Below, piece by piece: positions 48,744 through 61,951 of a stretch of 64,000 nt of DNA (within the stretch, counting starts at the first letter, position 1; every line of letters begins with the position of its first letter). The position numbers and the translations under genes are program-made. A model generated the notes under the pieces. The model had not been told where the DNA came from and ran no database searches. It saw nothing but the letters and a program-made list of their open reading frames with translations. The stretch is from Deinococcus gobiensis I-0 (GTDB taxonomy: Bacteria; Deinococcota; Deinococci; Deinococcales; Deinococcaceae), in assembly GCF_000252445.1 (NCBI RefSeq), contig NC_017790.1:1470501-1534500 (forward strand), read 5' to 3'.

Positions 48744-51278
48744 ATGCGACACCCCCTGACGCTCGCCGTGACCCTCGCCCTCAGCGCCCCCGCCTTTGCC
48801 CAGCAGGCCGGCACGGTGCAGGACATCACCGTCACCGGAACCACCGACCTGCTCGCCAACTTCGTGCGGGCCAGCCTGAACGTGCAGCCGGGCGCGGCGC
48901 TCTCGAGCGTCAACCTGCGGCAGGTCGAGCAGGACGTCGTGGCGACCGGCTACTTCAAGTCGGCCGTGGCCGAACTGCGTACCGTGTCGGGCCGCGACGT
49001 GCTGAACATCGCCGTGGTGCCCAACCCGACCATCAGCGCGGTTGAGGCGACTGGCCTGACCTTCCTGCCCGGCGACCAGTTCAAGAGCAGCATCGGTGAG
49101 CTGCTGAACATCGCCCCCGGCGCCACCCTGAACACCCAGCGCGTGGACCAGGCCAAGGAGGCGCTGGCCGAGAACTACCGCCAGCAGGGTTTCCCCTTCG
49201 TGCCCAGCATCAGCAGCGAGGTCAAGACGAACACCGACGGCACCGTCACGGTGAATTTCGTCGTGGACGAGACCGCGCCCATCTCGCGCATTGAGGTCGA
49301 GGGGAACACCCTGCTGCCCGCCGCGACCATCAGCGCCATCTTCAAGCCGCTGTACGACGCGCGCAAGTTCACCAGCCAGACCTTCTTCGCGGCGGCCGAC
49401 GCGCTGGAGCAGGCCTACACCGCCGCCGGCTACGTGCAGTCGGGCCTGAACCCCCAGGGCATCTCGCTGCAAAACGGCGTCCTGAAGGTGAGCGTCCTGG
49501 AAAGCCGCGTCTCGGCCATCGACCTCTCGCCGCTGGGCGCGGACGTGGCCTCGACCGGTCTCCAGACCCAGACCGGGCAGCCCCTGACGCTCGCCAAGTT
49601 GCAGTCGGACGTGCGCACGCTGGCCAACCGTACGGGCAAGCCGGTGGGCTTCGCCCTGCAACCCAACCCCCAGAACCCCGCGCAGGTGACCGTGCTGTTC
49701 GGATCGGCCGGGGTCGAGAGCGGGCCGGTCAAGAGCATCGCCTTCAGCGGCAACACCCGCGTGCCCACCGCCACCCTCGCGGCGGCCGTGAAGACCAAGG
49801 TGGGCGACGTGTACTCGCCCCAGCTGGCCCAGGACGACTTCCTGGCGCTGCGCGACGCCTACCGCAAGGCCGGCTACGAGATCAGCACCCGCGACGCGAT
49901 CACCTTCAAAGACGGCGTGCTCACCTTCAACCTGCGTGAAGTGCGCCTCGTGGGCTACGAGCTCCAGTGGCAGGGCGAACACCGCACCCAGGACCGCGTG
50001 ATCCTGCGCGAACTCCCCACGCCCGGCGGCACCTTCAACCTCACCGAGACCCAGGACGCCCTGGGGCGCATCAGCCGCCTGGGCTACGTGACCGTGACCG
50101 GCGTCAATGCCCGCAGCGACGCCCAGACGCCCGAGAACATCACCTACGTCATCCAGCTCAGCGAAAGCGGCGCGCGCGGCATTCCGCTCTCGCTCTCGGC
50201 GGCCTACGACAGCCTGACCGGCCTGTCGGGCGAACTCGGCTACCAGTTCCCCAACGCCTTCGGCCTGGGGCATACGGCGGGCTTCACGGTGACGGCGCTG
50301 CGCAACGACGCGGGCCAGAACCTCGCGGGCAACGTGAACTACACGATCCCCTGGCTGGACCTGAACTTCGGGGACTTCCGCACCAACCGCACCAGCCTCA
50401 CGGTCGGGGCCGGCAGCTCGGTGGGCGGCAACCAGGCCATCCTGGACAGCAACAAGGTCGACACCGGGCGCGACTACACCGTGCGGACCACCGGCTTCAG
50501 CCTGAACCTGGGGCGCAACATCACGCCGAACCTCACGGCGGCGGTGGGCACGTCCTTCAACTACAAGACCTACTACCTCGAAGGGCTGCGTGACGGCGAG
50601 ACGAGCAAGACCACCGACGCCGAGGCGACCGCCCTGCTGCCCCAGAACAACCGCACCACCCGCTTCGACGGCAGCCTGGGCTACGACAACACCGACAACC
50701 CCGAGTTCCCCGGCCGGGGCGTGCGCGCCAACGGCCTGCTGGCCTACAACTTCGGGGCGGCGGGCAGCGCCCCCCTGAGCTGGACCGACGCCGAGGCCGG
50801 CGTCAGCGGCTACTACGGTTTCGGCCGCCGGATTCCGCGTTCCTTCGGCGCGGAGAGCTACAGCGACGCCCTGGCCGCGCGCGTCAACGCCGGCACGAGC
50901 TTCGGCAGCTTCCCCAGCGGGACCGGCTACTACATCGGGGGCAGCAACCCGGTGCCCTCGCGCGAGCTGCGCGGCCTGAACGACGGCCAGCTCTTCGGCA
51001 CGAACTACCTGACCTCCAGCGTGGAGTACCGCCACGACTTCGGCCTCAGCGGCAGCGTGGCGCAGGGCGTCTACGGCGTGGTCTTCGCGGACTACGGCAT
51101 GGCCTGGAACAGCGGCTCGGCCATGAGCAGCGCCTACGGCGTCGGTGCGGGCGTGCAGCTCAACCTGGGCCTCGGCGGTACCCGCCTGCCCAGCCTGCGC
51201 TTCGACTACGGCTTCAGCCCCAGCAACACCGAGGCCACGCGCGGCAAGTTCCACTTCCGCATCGGCAATTTCTGGTAA
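48744..51278 (+). CDS. bamA: BamA/Omp85-family outer-membrane assembly protein
   Basis: An 844-residue protein. A signal peptide (to about A19) is followed by POTRA domains, including [42 protein letters not shown] and [22 protein letters not shown] 16-strand barrel starts near residue 470. The barrel has the SRELRGL variant of the (V/I)RGF-like loop 6 motif, and the protein ends in HFRIGNFW, an aromatic C-terminus typical of barrels. It inserts beta-barrel proteins into the outer membrane, consistent with a diderm envelope. AGGAG lies upstream of ATG 48744. Confidence 0.92.
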   Translation: MRHPLTLAVTLALSAPAFAQQAGTVQDITVTGTTDLLANFVRASLNVQPGAALSSVNLRQVEQDVVATGYFKSAVAELRTVSGRDVLNIAVVPNPTISAVEATGLTFLPGDQFKSSIGELLNIAPGATLNTQRVDQAKEALAENYRQQGFPFVPSISSEVKTNTDGTVTVNFVVDETAPISRIEVEGNTLLPAATISAIFKPLYDARKFTSQTFFAAADALEQAYTAAGYVQSGLNPQGISLQNGVLKVSVLESRVSAIDLSPLGADVASTGLQTQTGQPLTLAKLQSDVRTLANRTGKPVGFALQPNPQNPAQVTVLFGSAGVESGPVKSIAFSGNTRVPTATLAAAVKTKVGDVYSPQLAQDDFLALRDAYRKAGYEISTRDAITFKDGVLTFNLREVRLVGYELQWQGEHRTQDRVILRELPTPGGTFNLTETQDALGRISRLGYVTVTGVNARSDAQTPENITYVIQLSESGARGIPLSLSAAYDSLTGLSGELGYQFPNAFGLGHTAGFTVTALRNDAGQNLAGNVNYTIPWLDLNFGDFRTNRTSLTVGAGSSVGGNQAILDSNKVDTGRDYTVRTTGFSLNLGRNITPNLTAAVGTSFNYKTYYLEGLRDGETSKTTDAEATALLPQNNRTTRFDGSLGYDNTDNPEFPGRGVRANGLLAYNFGAAGSAPLSWTDAEAGVSGYYGFGRRIPRSFGAESYSDALAARVNAGTSFGSFPSGTGYYIGGSNPVPSRELRGLNDGQLFGTNYLTSSVEYRHDFGLSGSVAQGVYGVVFADYGMAWNSGSAMSSAYGVGAGVQLNLGLGGTRLPSLRFDYGFSPSNTEATRGKFHFRIGNFW

Positions 51279-51299
51279 AGGCCCCCGGTGGAAGGGGAG

Positions 51300-51342
51300 C
51301 GGGGGAGAGGGTCCGGGTGGGCCTTTTCCCCCGTCTTTCTGT
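51300..51342 (+). terminator. Terminator after bamA
   Basis: CGGGGGA (51300-51306) pairs with TCCCCCG (51327-51333) and is followed by TCTTTCTGT. Confidence 0.7.
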
Positions 51343-51366
51343 AAGGGGCCGCCCGGATGGCCGCAG

Positions 51367-51372
51367 TAAGAT
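51367..51372 (+). promoter_or_regulatory. -10 box TAAGAT, start of the DsbA-like/NFACT operon
   Basis: TAAGAT ends 9 bases before ATG 51382. Confidence 0.5.
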
Positions 51373-51381
51373 GCCGGGCAT

Positions 51382-52439
51382 ATGACGCATTTTGCCCGAC
51401 GTTTCTTCGCCCTGGGTCTGCTGGCGGCCCTGTCCGGCGCGGCCCACGCCCAGGTCGGGGGCCAGGTGGCCCCGGTGCGCGCCGCGCCCGCGTTTCAGGG
51501 AGCGAAGGTGGGCGCCGGCGGCCTGCTGACCCTCACGGACGGCGCGCAGGTCACCCTCAGTCAGAAAGCCGGATACCTCGCCGGGGCCAGTGTCAGCGTG
51601 CCCGCCTCCGGGGCGGCGCGCGCCGCCGAGCTGCTGGGGGTCCTGAGCGGCTACGAGGACGGCCTCGCCGAGCCGCTGGAGGCTTTCCTGAAGCGCAGCG
51701 ACGTGGCCGGGCGGCTGCCTCAGGGCGTCACGGTGGACGCGGAACCTTTCACGGTGACGGCCCGCCTGACCGGGGGCCGCCTGAACGTGTCGCTGGTATT
51801 GGCGCAGGTGCCGGCCGCGCAGTTCGCCCCGGTGAAGACCGCGCAGGCGGCGCGCACGGCCACGGCCAGCCCGGTCGTGCTACGCGTGTACAGCGACTTC
51901 CAGTGCCCCTACTGCCAGCAGTTCGAGACGCAGACGCTGCCCGAGCTGCAAAAGGCTCTGCCGGCCGACGTGCGCATCGAATTTCACCAGTTTCCGCTGG
52001 AGTCCATCCACCCGCGCGCCCGCGCCGCCGCCGAGGCCAGCGAGTGCGCCTCGGCCCAGGGCAAATTCTGGGCCTACAAGGACGCCCTGTTCGCCGACCG
52101 CTCGTGGCTCTCGGGGGACGCGGCGACCGCCTTCACGGCCATCGCGGGCAAGGCGGGCCTGAACCTGACGGCCTTCAAGGGCTGTCTCGCGGCGCGCGGC
52201 GGCCGGGCGGCGGTGGACGCCGGCCTCGCCGAGGCCGACCGCCTGGGCCTCCAGGGCACGCCCAGCGTGTTCGTGAACGGCTACGCGGTCGCTGACCCCT
52301 ACGACGCCCCCGCACTGCTGCGCCTGATCGCTTATGCCCGCGCGGTGGACACTGCTCCGGCGGCGGCCACGCCGGTCACCGCGCCCTCGCCCCTGCCCAG
52401 CCCCAAGGCCGTGCCCGCCACCCCGCCGGCGACCCGCTG

Positions 52440-52440
<1 letters not shown>
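51382..52440 (+). CDS. DsbA-family thiol-disulfide oxidoreductase, exported
   Basis: A 352-residue protein. Signal peptide to about A24, then an N-terminal region of about 130 residues without recognised family, then a thioredoxin/DsbA domain with C175-P-Y-C178 in [13 protein letters not shown]. The helical insert and [13 protein letters not shown] cis-proline strand complete it. The CPYC site is that of oxidising DsbA-like or DsbG/Com1-type enzymes. The C-terminal 30 residues are Pro/Ala-rich. The stop overlaps the next ATG (TGATG), so it is coupled to the NFACT gene. Confidence 0.88.
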
Positions 52441-53996
<1,556 letters not shown>

Positions 53997-54025
53997 GGGA
54001 GGGTGGCGCTGCCGGTGACGGAGAC

Positions 54026-54337
54026 TCAGTCGCCGTTCAGCGCCGCTGCGAAGCTGGCCCAGCCGCCGGGCCAGGCCTGGGCGTCCAGCCCGTCGGCCCG
54101 CAGGTAGCGCGCCGCGAGCTGTGAGCGGGTCCCGCGCTCACACACGACCAGCAGCGGTCCGGCCGCCGGAGTCAGGCCGTGTGCGCCGTCCTCGATCACG
54201 TCCAGGCCGAGCACCAGCACCTGCCGGTCGCCGGAGTGAGGCACCGGTTCGGCCCGGCGCGCGGCGGCGTCCCGCAGGTCGATCAGGGTCTGGCCGGGCG
54301 TGAGGGCCGGGGGCCGGGGGCTGGCGTCGTGTGGCAC
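54026..54337 (-). CDS. Rhodanese-like domain protein
   Basis: A 103-residue single rhodanese domain: LTPGQTLIDLRDAAARR, then the active loop VVCERGTRSQLAARYL with C66, and DAQAWPGGWASF at the end. It should carry sulfur as a persulfide. It has a GTG start at 54337 with CACACT 6 bases upstream. A long frame extension upstream overlaps the neighbouring gene and is rejected. It is divergent from a second rhodanese gene 81 bases away. Confidence 0.82.
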   Translation of the reverse strand: MPHDASPRPPALTPGQTLIDLRDAAARRAEPVPHSGDRQVLVLGLDVIEDGAHGLTPAAGPLLVVCERGTRSQLAARYLRADGLDAQAWPGGWASFAAALNGD

Positions 54338-54406
54338 GCCGGCAGTGTGGCACGGCCCGCCTTGAGGCGACCTAGAGGCAGGCACAATCCGACCGGGCCA
54401 CTCGGG

Positions 54407-54412
54407 TATGCT
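54407..54412 (+). promoter_or_regulatory. -10 box TATGCT, leaderless start of the second rhodanese gene
   Basis: TATGCT ends 6 bases before ATG 54419. Confidence 0.6.
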
Positions 54413-54418
54413 GGGCAC

Positions 54419-54733
54419 ATGAAGGAAGCGAACCCGACCGAGGGTCACCAGATGGTACAAGACGGCGCGCTGCTCGTGGACGTGCGCGAGCAGGGCGAAT
54501 ACGACCAGATCCATGCCGAGGGCGCGACCCTGCTGCCCCTGAGCGAATTCGAGGCCCGGTACGCCGAGCTGCCCAAGGACCGCCCGCTGGTCATGATCTG
54601 CCGCAGCGGGGCCCGCAGCGCCCGCGCGGGCGAGTACCTGCTGGCCAACGGCTACGGCGACGTGACCAACCTCGCCGGCGGCACGCAGGCCTGGGCCGAG
54701 GCGGGGCTGCCCACCCAGGGAGAAGCCCAGTGA
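54419..54733 (+). CDS. Rhodanese-like domain protein (PspE/GlpE type)
   Basis: The 104-residue protein has the complete single-domain rhodanese layout: GALLVDVREQGEYDQIHAEGA, the active-site loop MICRSGARSARA with C61, and NLAGGTQAWAEAGLP. It transfers sulfane sulfur. The stop overlaps the start of the DUF59 gene as GTGA, linking sulfur handling with iron-sulfur cluster work. Confidence 0.92.
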   Translation: MKEANPTEGHQMVQDGALLVDVREQGEYDQIHAEGATLLPLSEFEARYAELPKDRPLVMICRSGARSARAGEYLLANGYGDVTNLAGGTQAWAEAGLPTQGEAQ

Positions 54734-55098
54734 GCGACGACACGCAGGTCCCTGCGGCGGCGGGCGAAGCCCCGGCGGCCGGGTTGCCCAGCGAGGCGCA
54801 GGTGCTCGAGGCGCTCAAGGTCGTCAAGGACCCGGAAATTCCGGTCAACGTCGTGGACCTGGGCCTGATTTACGGGGTGGACATCGCGCCGGACGGTCTC
54901 GTGGACATCACCATGACCCTCACCAGCGTGGGCTGCCCGGTACAGGACCTCATCCGGGCCGACGCCGAGATGGCCGTGGGCCGCCTCGACGGCGTGAGCA
55001 GCGTGAATGTCGAGTTCGTGTGGACGCCGCCATGGGGTCCCGACAAGATGACCGACGACGGCAAGCGCCAGATGCGCATGTTCGGCTTCAACATCTGA
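54730..55098 (+). CDS. MIP18/DUF59-family metal-sulfur cluster assembly factor
   Basis: A 122-residue protein with the DUF59 motifs KDPEIPVNVVDLGLIYGV and the TLTSVGCPVQDLI cysteine, and TPPWGPDKM near the C-terminus. Family members (SufT, PaaD, MIP18) help to deliver or mature Fe-S clusters. GTG 54730 overlaps the rhodanese stop. A 30-residue Ala/Pro-rich N-terminal stretch is extra. Confidence 0.9.
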   Translation: MSDDTQVPAAAGEAPAAGLPSEAQVLEALKVVKDPEIPVNVVDLGLIYGVDIAPDGLVDITMTLTSVGCPVQDLIRADAEMAVGRLDGVSSVNVEFVWTPPWGPDKMTDDGKRQMRMFGFNI

Positions 55099-55119
55099 AC
55101 CCGGCCCGGCCCCAGACTG

Positions 55120-55147
55120 CCCCCGCCCTACGCGGGGGTTTGTCGTT
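55120..55147 (+). terminator. Intrinsic terminator after the DUF59 gene, inside the end of the convergent peroxiredoxin
   Basis: CCCCCGC (55120-55126) pairs with GCGGGGG (55132-55138), followed by TTTGTCGTT. The last three codons and the stop of the minus-strand peroxiredoxin gene lie within the loop and right arm. Confidence 0.85.
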
Positions 55148-55607
55148 GCCGGATCTGGGCGAGCACCTCCGGCAGTCCGGCCGCGTCCGCGCGGGGCCAG
55201 TGCGCGGCGAGGCGGCCCCGCGGGTCGATCAGGAAGGTCTGCCCGGTCTCGCGGCGCCCCAGGCCCAGCCACCGCTCCGGCCACAGCCGGAAGCCGCCCA
55301 CCCCGTAGGCCCGCGCGACCACCTGCGCGCTGTCGGGCAGCAGGGGATAGCCCAGGCCGCAGCGGTCGCGCAGCTGCGCGAGGTGGGCCTCGGTATCGCG
55401 GCTCACGGCCACCAGGACCGCGCCGAGCGCTCCGAATTCCGGGCATGCCCGTTCGAAGGCCTGGGCCTCCGGGCAGGCCGGGCCCTGCGCGCCGGGCCAG
55501 AAGACCAGGGCGATCCACTGCCCGCGCAGCGTGCCGAGGCTCAGCGCCCGGCCGTCGTCGCTGCGGGCCTCGAAGGGGGGAGCGGGTTGACCGACGCGCG
55601 GAGCCAT
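55128..55607 (-). CDS. Peroxiredoxin-like AhpC/TSA protein with altered active-site motif
   Basis: A 159-residue thioredoxin-fold protein of the Bcp-like group, starting MAPRVGQPAPPFEARSDDGR. The expected peroxidatic region is FWPGAQGPACPEAQAF. Compared with the universal P-x-x-x-T/S-x-x-C, Thr/Ser is replaced by Gly (P38, G42, C45). A second cysteine is C55. The rest (LVAVSRDTEAHLAQLRDRCGLGYPLLPD and GQTFLIDPRGRL) is conventional. Weakened peroxidase activity or another thiol role is possible. TACAGT 7 bases upstream sets ATG 55607. Confidence 0.85.
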   Translation of the reverse strand: MAPRVGQPAPPFEARSDDGRALSLGTLRGQWIALVFWPGAQGPACPEAQAFERACPEFGALGAVLVAVSRDTEAHLAQLRDRCGLGYPLLPDSAQVVARAYGVGGFRLWPERWLGLGRRETGQTFLIDPRGRLAAHWPRADAAGLPEVLAQIRQRQTPA

Positions 55608-55614
55608 GAGGCCG

Positions 55615-55620
55615 ACTGTA
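55615..55620 (-). promoter_or_regulatory. -10 box TACAGT (CATGCTCTACAGT), peroxiredoxin-like gene
   Basis: The box ends 7 bases before the minus-strand ATG. Confidence 0.6.
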
Positions 55621-55658
55621 GAGCATGGAGCCGGAAGTCCGCCGTGCGCTGCCCGCTC

Positions 55659-55664
55659 TACACT
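55659..55664 (+). promoter_or_regulatory. -10 box TACACT (GCTCTACACT), leaderless start of the tilS-tadA fusion
   Basis: The box ends 6 bases before GTG 55671. Confidence 0.65.
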
Positions 55665-55670
55665 GCCCCC

Positions 55671-57299
<1,629 letters not shown>

Positions 57300-57314
57300 G
57301 GCCCCGCGCCCTCC

Positions 57315-57911
57315 TCACGCCTCCTGAGCCCCTTCCCCGAACACCGGCACCCCCGCGCTCCTCAGCAACCGGATGACGAGGGCGAGCGGGAAACCGATCA
57401 CGTTCGAGGAGTCGCCGTCCAGCCGCTGCACCAGCGCCATGCCGATGCCCTGGAGGCCGTAGCCGCCCGCCTTGTCCAGCCCCTCGCCGGTCGCGGCGTA
57501 GTAGGTCATCTCGGCGTCCGTCAGGGGCCGGAAGGTCACGTCGGTGCGCTCGACGCCCGACCACTGCCCGGCCGGCGAGATCACGCTGACCCCGGTGTAG
57601 ACCTGGTGGGTGCGGCCCGACAGCTCGCGCAGGAAGGCGACATTCTCCTCGGCGCTCTCCGGCTTGGCGAGCAGCAGCGCGCCCTGCGCGACCACCGTGT
57701 CGGCGGCGATGACCACGGCCTCCGGGCGCTGGGCGGCCACCGCGCGGGCCTTGAGGTCGGCCAGCTCGCCCGCGAGCCGCGCGGGGTCGCTCTCGGTGCT
57801 GTCCTCGGCCTCGCCGCTCACGACGACCTCGAAGGCCACGCCCAGGTTGCCCAGCAGCTCGCGGCGGCGCGGGCTGCCCGAGGCGAGGACGACCGGCAGC
57901 TCAGTAGCCAC
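57315..57911 (-). CDS. maf: Maf-family nucleoside triphosphate pyrophosphatase
   Basis: The 198-residue protein begins with the Maf signature LPVVLASGSPRRRELL and contains VVIADTVV-type (AVVIAADTVVAQ), TYYAATGEGLDKAGGYGLQG and SNVIGFPL motifs. Maf proteins hydrolyse non-canonical or modified dNTPs/UTP. It has a GTG start at 57911, overlapping the deoC stop by 11 bases. Confidence 0.94.
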   Translation of the reverse strand: MATELPVVLASGSPRRRELLGNLGVAFEVVVSGEAEDSTESDPARLAGELADLKARAVAAQRPEAVVIAADTVVAQGALLLAKPESAEENVAFLRELSGRTHQVYTGVSVISPAGQWSGVERTDVTFRPLTDAEMTYYAATGEGLDKAGGYGLQGIGMALVQRLDGDSSNVIGFPLALVIRLLRSAGVPVFGEGAQEA

Positions 57912-58578
57912 GGTGCTGCGCCTCCCCAGTCTGGCCTCCGCCCGCCACCAGGGCCACGCCGCCCGACGTGCCCAGGCGGGTCGCTCCGGCCCCGATCATG
58001 GCCTCGGCGTCGGCGGGGCTGCGCACGCCGCCCGCCGCCTTGATCTGGGCGCGGCCCGCGATGACCCCGTGCATCAGGCGCACGTCCTCCAGGGTCGCGC
58101 CGCCCGTCCCGAAGCCGGTGCTCGTCTTCACGAAGTCGGCTCCGCCGCGCACGGCCGCCTCGGTGGCGCCGCGCTTCTGGTCGTCGCTGAGGTAGCAGGT
58201 CTCGATGATCACCTTCAGGACCTGCTCGGGGATGGCCCGGCGCACCGCGCGCACGTCGGCCTCCACGGCGTCCCAGGCGTTTTCCAGCGCCGCGCCGATG
58301 TGGATGACCATGTCCACCTCGTCGGCTCCCGCTTCGGCGCTCAGGCGCGCTTCGAGGGCTTTTTGCTCGCTGCTCACGGCGCCCAGCGGGAAACCGCATA
58401 CGGTCGCCACCTTCACGCCGCTGCCTTCCAGCTCGGCCACGCACAGCGGCACGAAGACCGGATTGACGCATACGGCGTAGAACTGGTGCTCGCGCGCCTC
58501 GGCGCACAGCTGGCGGATGTCGGCGCTCGTGGCGGTGGCCTTGAGCAGCGTGTGGTCGATGTAGGGGGCGAGTTGCAT
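57901..58578 (-). CDS. deoC: Deoxyribose-phosphate aldolase
   Basis: A 225-residue class I aldolase splitting 2-deoxyribose-5-phosphate into acetaldehyde and glyceraldehyde-3-phosphate. It starts YIDHTLLKATATS. The active-site region DFVKTSTGFGTGGAT contains the Schiff-base lysine, and VCGFPLG and KAAGGVRS complete the site. TATCCT 6 bases upstream fixes ATG 58578. The maf overlap suggests a deoC-maf operon for nucleotide salvage and sanitation. Confidence 0.96.
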   Translation of the reverse strand: MQLAPYIDHTLLKATATSADIRQLCAEAREHQFYAVCVNPVFVPLCVAELEGSGVKVATVCGFPLGAVSSEQKALEARLSAEAGADEVDMVIHIGAALENAWDAVEADVRAVRRAIPEQVLKVIIETCYLSDDQKRGATEAAVRGGADFVKTSTGFGTGGATLEDVRLMHGVIAGRAQIKAAGGVRSPADAEAMIGAGATRLGTSGGVALVAGGGQTGEAQHRGY

Positions 58579-58584
58579 GCCGCC

Positions 58585-58590
58585 AGGATA
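58585..58590 (-). promoter_or_regulatory. -10 box TATCCT, leaderless start of deoC
   Basis: TATCCT ends 6 bases before the minus-strand ATG. Confidence 0.6.
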
Positions 58591-58662
58591 GCGGGGCCTG
58601 CCCGTCCGGTCGCCGCCGGGGGAACGTGACACGGCCCTGAACCTTTTTCGCCCCGATTCTGA

Positions 58663-58668
58663 TAGAAT
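58663..58668 (+). promoter_or_regulatory. -10 box TAGAAT of typA
   Basis: TAGAAT predicts a transcript start near 58675, giving a leader of about 140 bases before typA. Confidence 0.6.
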
Positions 58669-58682
58669 CTCCGGTTGGGTGT

Positions 58683-58718
58683 CCCGCCCACGGAGGTTTG
58701 TGCGGCGGGCTTTGTTTT
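58683..58718 (+). terminator. Terminator-like hairpin inside the typA leader (attenuator candidate)
   Basis: CCCGCC (58683-58688) pairs with GGCGGG (58704-58709), followed by CTTTGTTTT. A GGAGG sequence (58692-58696) lies in the loop. The upstream gene deoC is on the other strand, so the structure can only act on the typA transcript. Confidence 0.6.
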
Positions 58719-58816
58719 GCAAGCTTCATTGCCGGTTGGACGCCGCGCGACCGCCTTCTCCCGCCCAGGAGCAGAGGCCACCGGGCATGTCCAGGCGAGA
58801 AAAGGACGGACTTACT

Positions 58817-60598
<1,782 letters not shown>

Positions 60599-60615
60599 TC
60601 CCGAAAGGGACACCG

Positions 60616-60655
60616 GGCCGGGCACTCCACGGAGGGGTGCCCGGCCTGTGTTCTG
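60616..60655 (+). terminator. Terminator after typA
   Basis: GGCCGGGCAC pairs with GTGCCCGGCC (60637-60646), followed by TGTGTTCT. Confidence 0.8.
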
Positions 60656-60674
60656 GAGGGCCGCGCCGCTCCGT

Positions 60675-60680
60675 TACACT
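60675..60680 (+). promoter_or_regulatory. -10 box TACACT, leaderless start of the DUF1905 gene
   Basis: TACACT ends 6 bases before ATG 60687. Confidence 0.6.
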
Positions 60681-60686
60681 CCGGTC

Positions 60687-60995
60687 ATGCAGCTGACCTT
60701 CAGCGGCCCGCTGATCGAGTGGCGTGGCCCGGCCCCCTACTACTTCGTGGCGGTCCCTCCCGAACAGGCCGCGCAGGTCCGCGAGGTGGCCCGGCTGCTC
60801 AGCTACGGCTGGGGCGTCGTGCCGGTGCGGGTCCAGCTGGGGGCGAGCGTCTGGACGACCTCGCTCTTTCCCCGTCAGGGCGGGTACCTCGTGCCGGTCC
60901 GGGCGGCTATACGCCGCGCAGAGGCGCTGCACGAGGGCGCGGAGGTCACACTGAGCCTGGGGCTGGGTGAGGCCGAACCTTCACAGGGGACGTAG
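60687..60995 (+). CDS. DUF1905-family protein, 102 aa
   Basis: A small beta-barrel-like protein: LTFSGPLIEWRGPAPYYFVAVPPEQAAQV, then VPVRVQLGASVWTTSLFPRQGGYLVPVRAAIRRAEALHEG region and a final strand VTLSLGL. The pattern of W/Y, tSLFP and the G-x-Y-x-x-P-V-x-x-x-x-R string is that of DUF1905. Function is unknown. It converges on a methyltransferase gene with 7 bases between. Confidence 0.8.
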   Translation: MQLTFSGPLIEWRGPAPYYFVAVPPEQAAQVREVARLLSYGWGVVPVRVQLGASVWTTSLFPRQGGYLVPVRAAIRRAEALHEGAEVTLSLGLGEAEPSQGT

Positions 60996-61002
60996 GCGGC
61001 GC

Positions 61003-61752
61003 TCAGGGCGATGTGCCGGCCAGCACGGCCACCCACTGCATGCATTCGGCCACCGGTACCTCCGGAGACCAGATTTCCGTGACGGGATTCCAGGTCCCCC
61101 CGGGCCGGATGTCCAGCAGGGTCAGACCTGTGCCCTCCAGCAACAGCCGGAAGTCGGCGGGTGCGTAGCAGCGCAGCGACTGGGTCTGCGGCGGCTCGTC
61201 CCCGACCGCGTAGGTGTCGGTCAGGCGGCTGGTCTCGGCATCGAAACCGTAGGTCTGCACGAGGCGGGTCGGCGTGGACCATTCGCGCGTGTACCCGGCG
61301 TGCCGCGCCCAGTAGAGGGGCATATAGACCTCGATCAACGCGCGGCCCCCTGGCGCGAGCCAGCCCGGCAGCCGCCGCAGAAGCCGCCGCTGGTCGGCGT
61401 CCGTGCCGATCCCGAAGCCGTCCCAGGAGACGATCAGGTCGAAGGCCCCGGACGGGTTGAAGGCATAGAAGTCGCCGGTCACGGCCTCCAGGGCAACGCC
61501 GTGCTGCGCCGCCAGGGTCAGGGCGTGGGCTGCGCCGCCGGGCCGCAGGTCCAGCGCAGTGACCTCGTACCCGGCCAGCGCCGCCGCGACCGCGAATTGC
61601 CCGCCGCCCGAGCCGAGTTCCAGCAGCCGGGTGCCCCCGTGGGTGGCCCGGAGCTGCTCGGCCCGCCGGTGATGACTGGCGTGGACCGGGGCGTTGTACC
61701 AGCCGGTGTGCCTCTCCTGAAAGTCGTAGAACGTGTCGGCCCAGTGCGGCAT
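61003..61752 (-). CDS. Class I SAM-dependent methyltransferase
   Basis: A 249-residue Rossmann-fold methyltransferase with motif I LLELGSGGGQFAVAAA, an acidic residue after strand 2 (VTALDLRPGG) and motif IV-like DLIVSWDGFGIG. The N-terminal segment WADTFYDFQERHTGWY and C-terminal beta-hairpin region are typical of the methyltransferase type 11/25 group acting on small molecules. The substrate is unknown. GGAGG precedes ATG 61752. Confidence 0.85.
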   Translation of the reverse strand: MPHWADTFYDFQERHTGWYNAPVHASHHRRAEQLRATHGGTRLLELGSGGGQFAVAAALAGYEVTALDLRPGGAAHALTLAAQHGVALEAVTGDFYAFNPSGAFDLIVSWDGFGIGTDADQRRLLRRLPGWLAPGGRALIEVYMPLYWARHAGYTREWSTPTRLVQTYGFDAETSRLTDTYAVGDEPPQTQSLRCYAPADFRLLLEGTGLTLLDIRPGGTWNPVTEIWSPEVPVAECMQWVAVLAGTSP

Positions 61753-61912
61753 GGTGGACCCTCCTGAACGGAAGTGGGCGAAAGGCGGCGCTGGAGCGGC
61801 AGGTGGGCAGAACGCCCACAGCGTAGCCCGGCGCCTGCCGGTCTGGGCCGGCTTGCCTTCCCCCGTCTCCCGACCCGCAACCCCGGCCGGGTCCAGGGCG
61901 TATACCTGACGT

Positions 61913-61951
61913 ATGCGACGCCGCTTTCTCCCCACTCCGCTCCGCTCATGA
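61913..61951 (+). CDS. 12-aa micro-ORF coupled to the next gene
   Basis: ATG 61913 lies 6 bases after a TATACC element. It encodes MRRRFLPTPLRS and stops with TGA at 61949-61951, overlapping the ATG (61948) of the following gene as ATGA. That gene has no ribosome binding site, so translation through this peptide may deliver ribosomes to it. Confidence 0.35.
   Translation: MRRRFLPTPLRS

Noticed and set aside
58679..58816. N-terminal extension of TypA from GTG 58679
   Set aside because: The 46 added residues do not look like TypA and cover the leader hairpin; the canonical [17 protein letters not shown] start with its own ribosome binding site is better.
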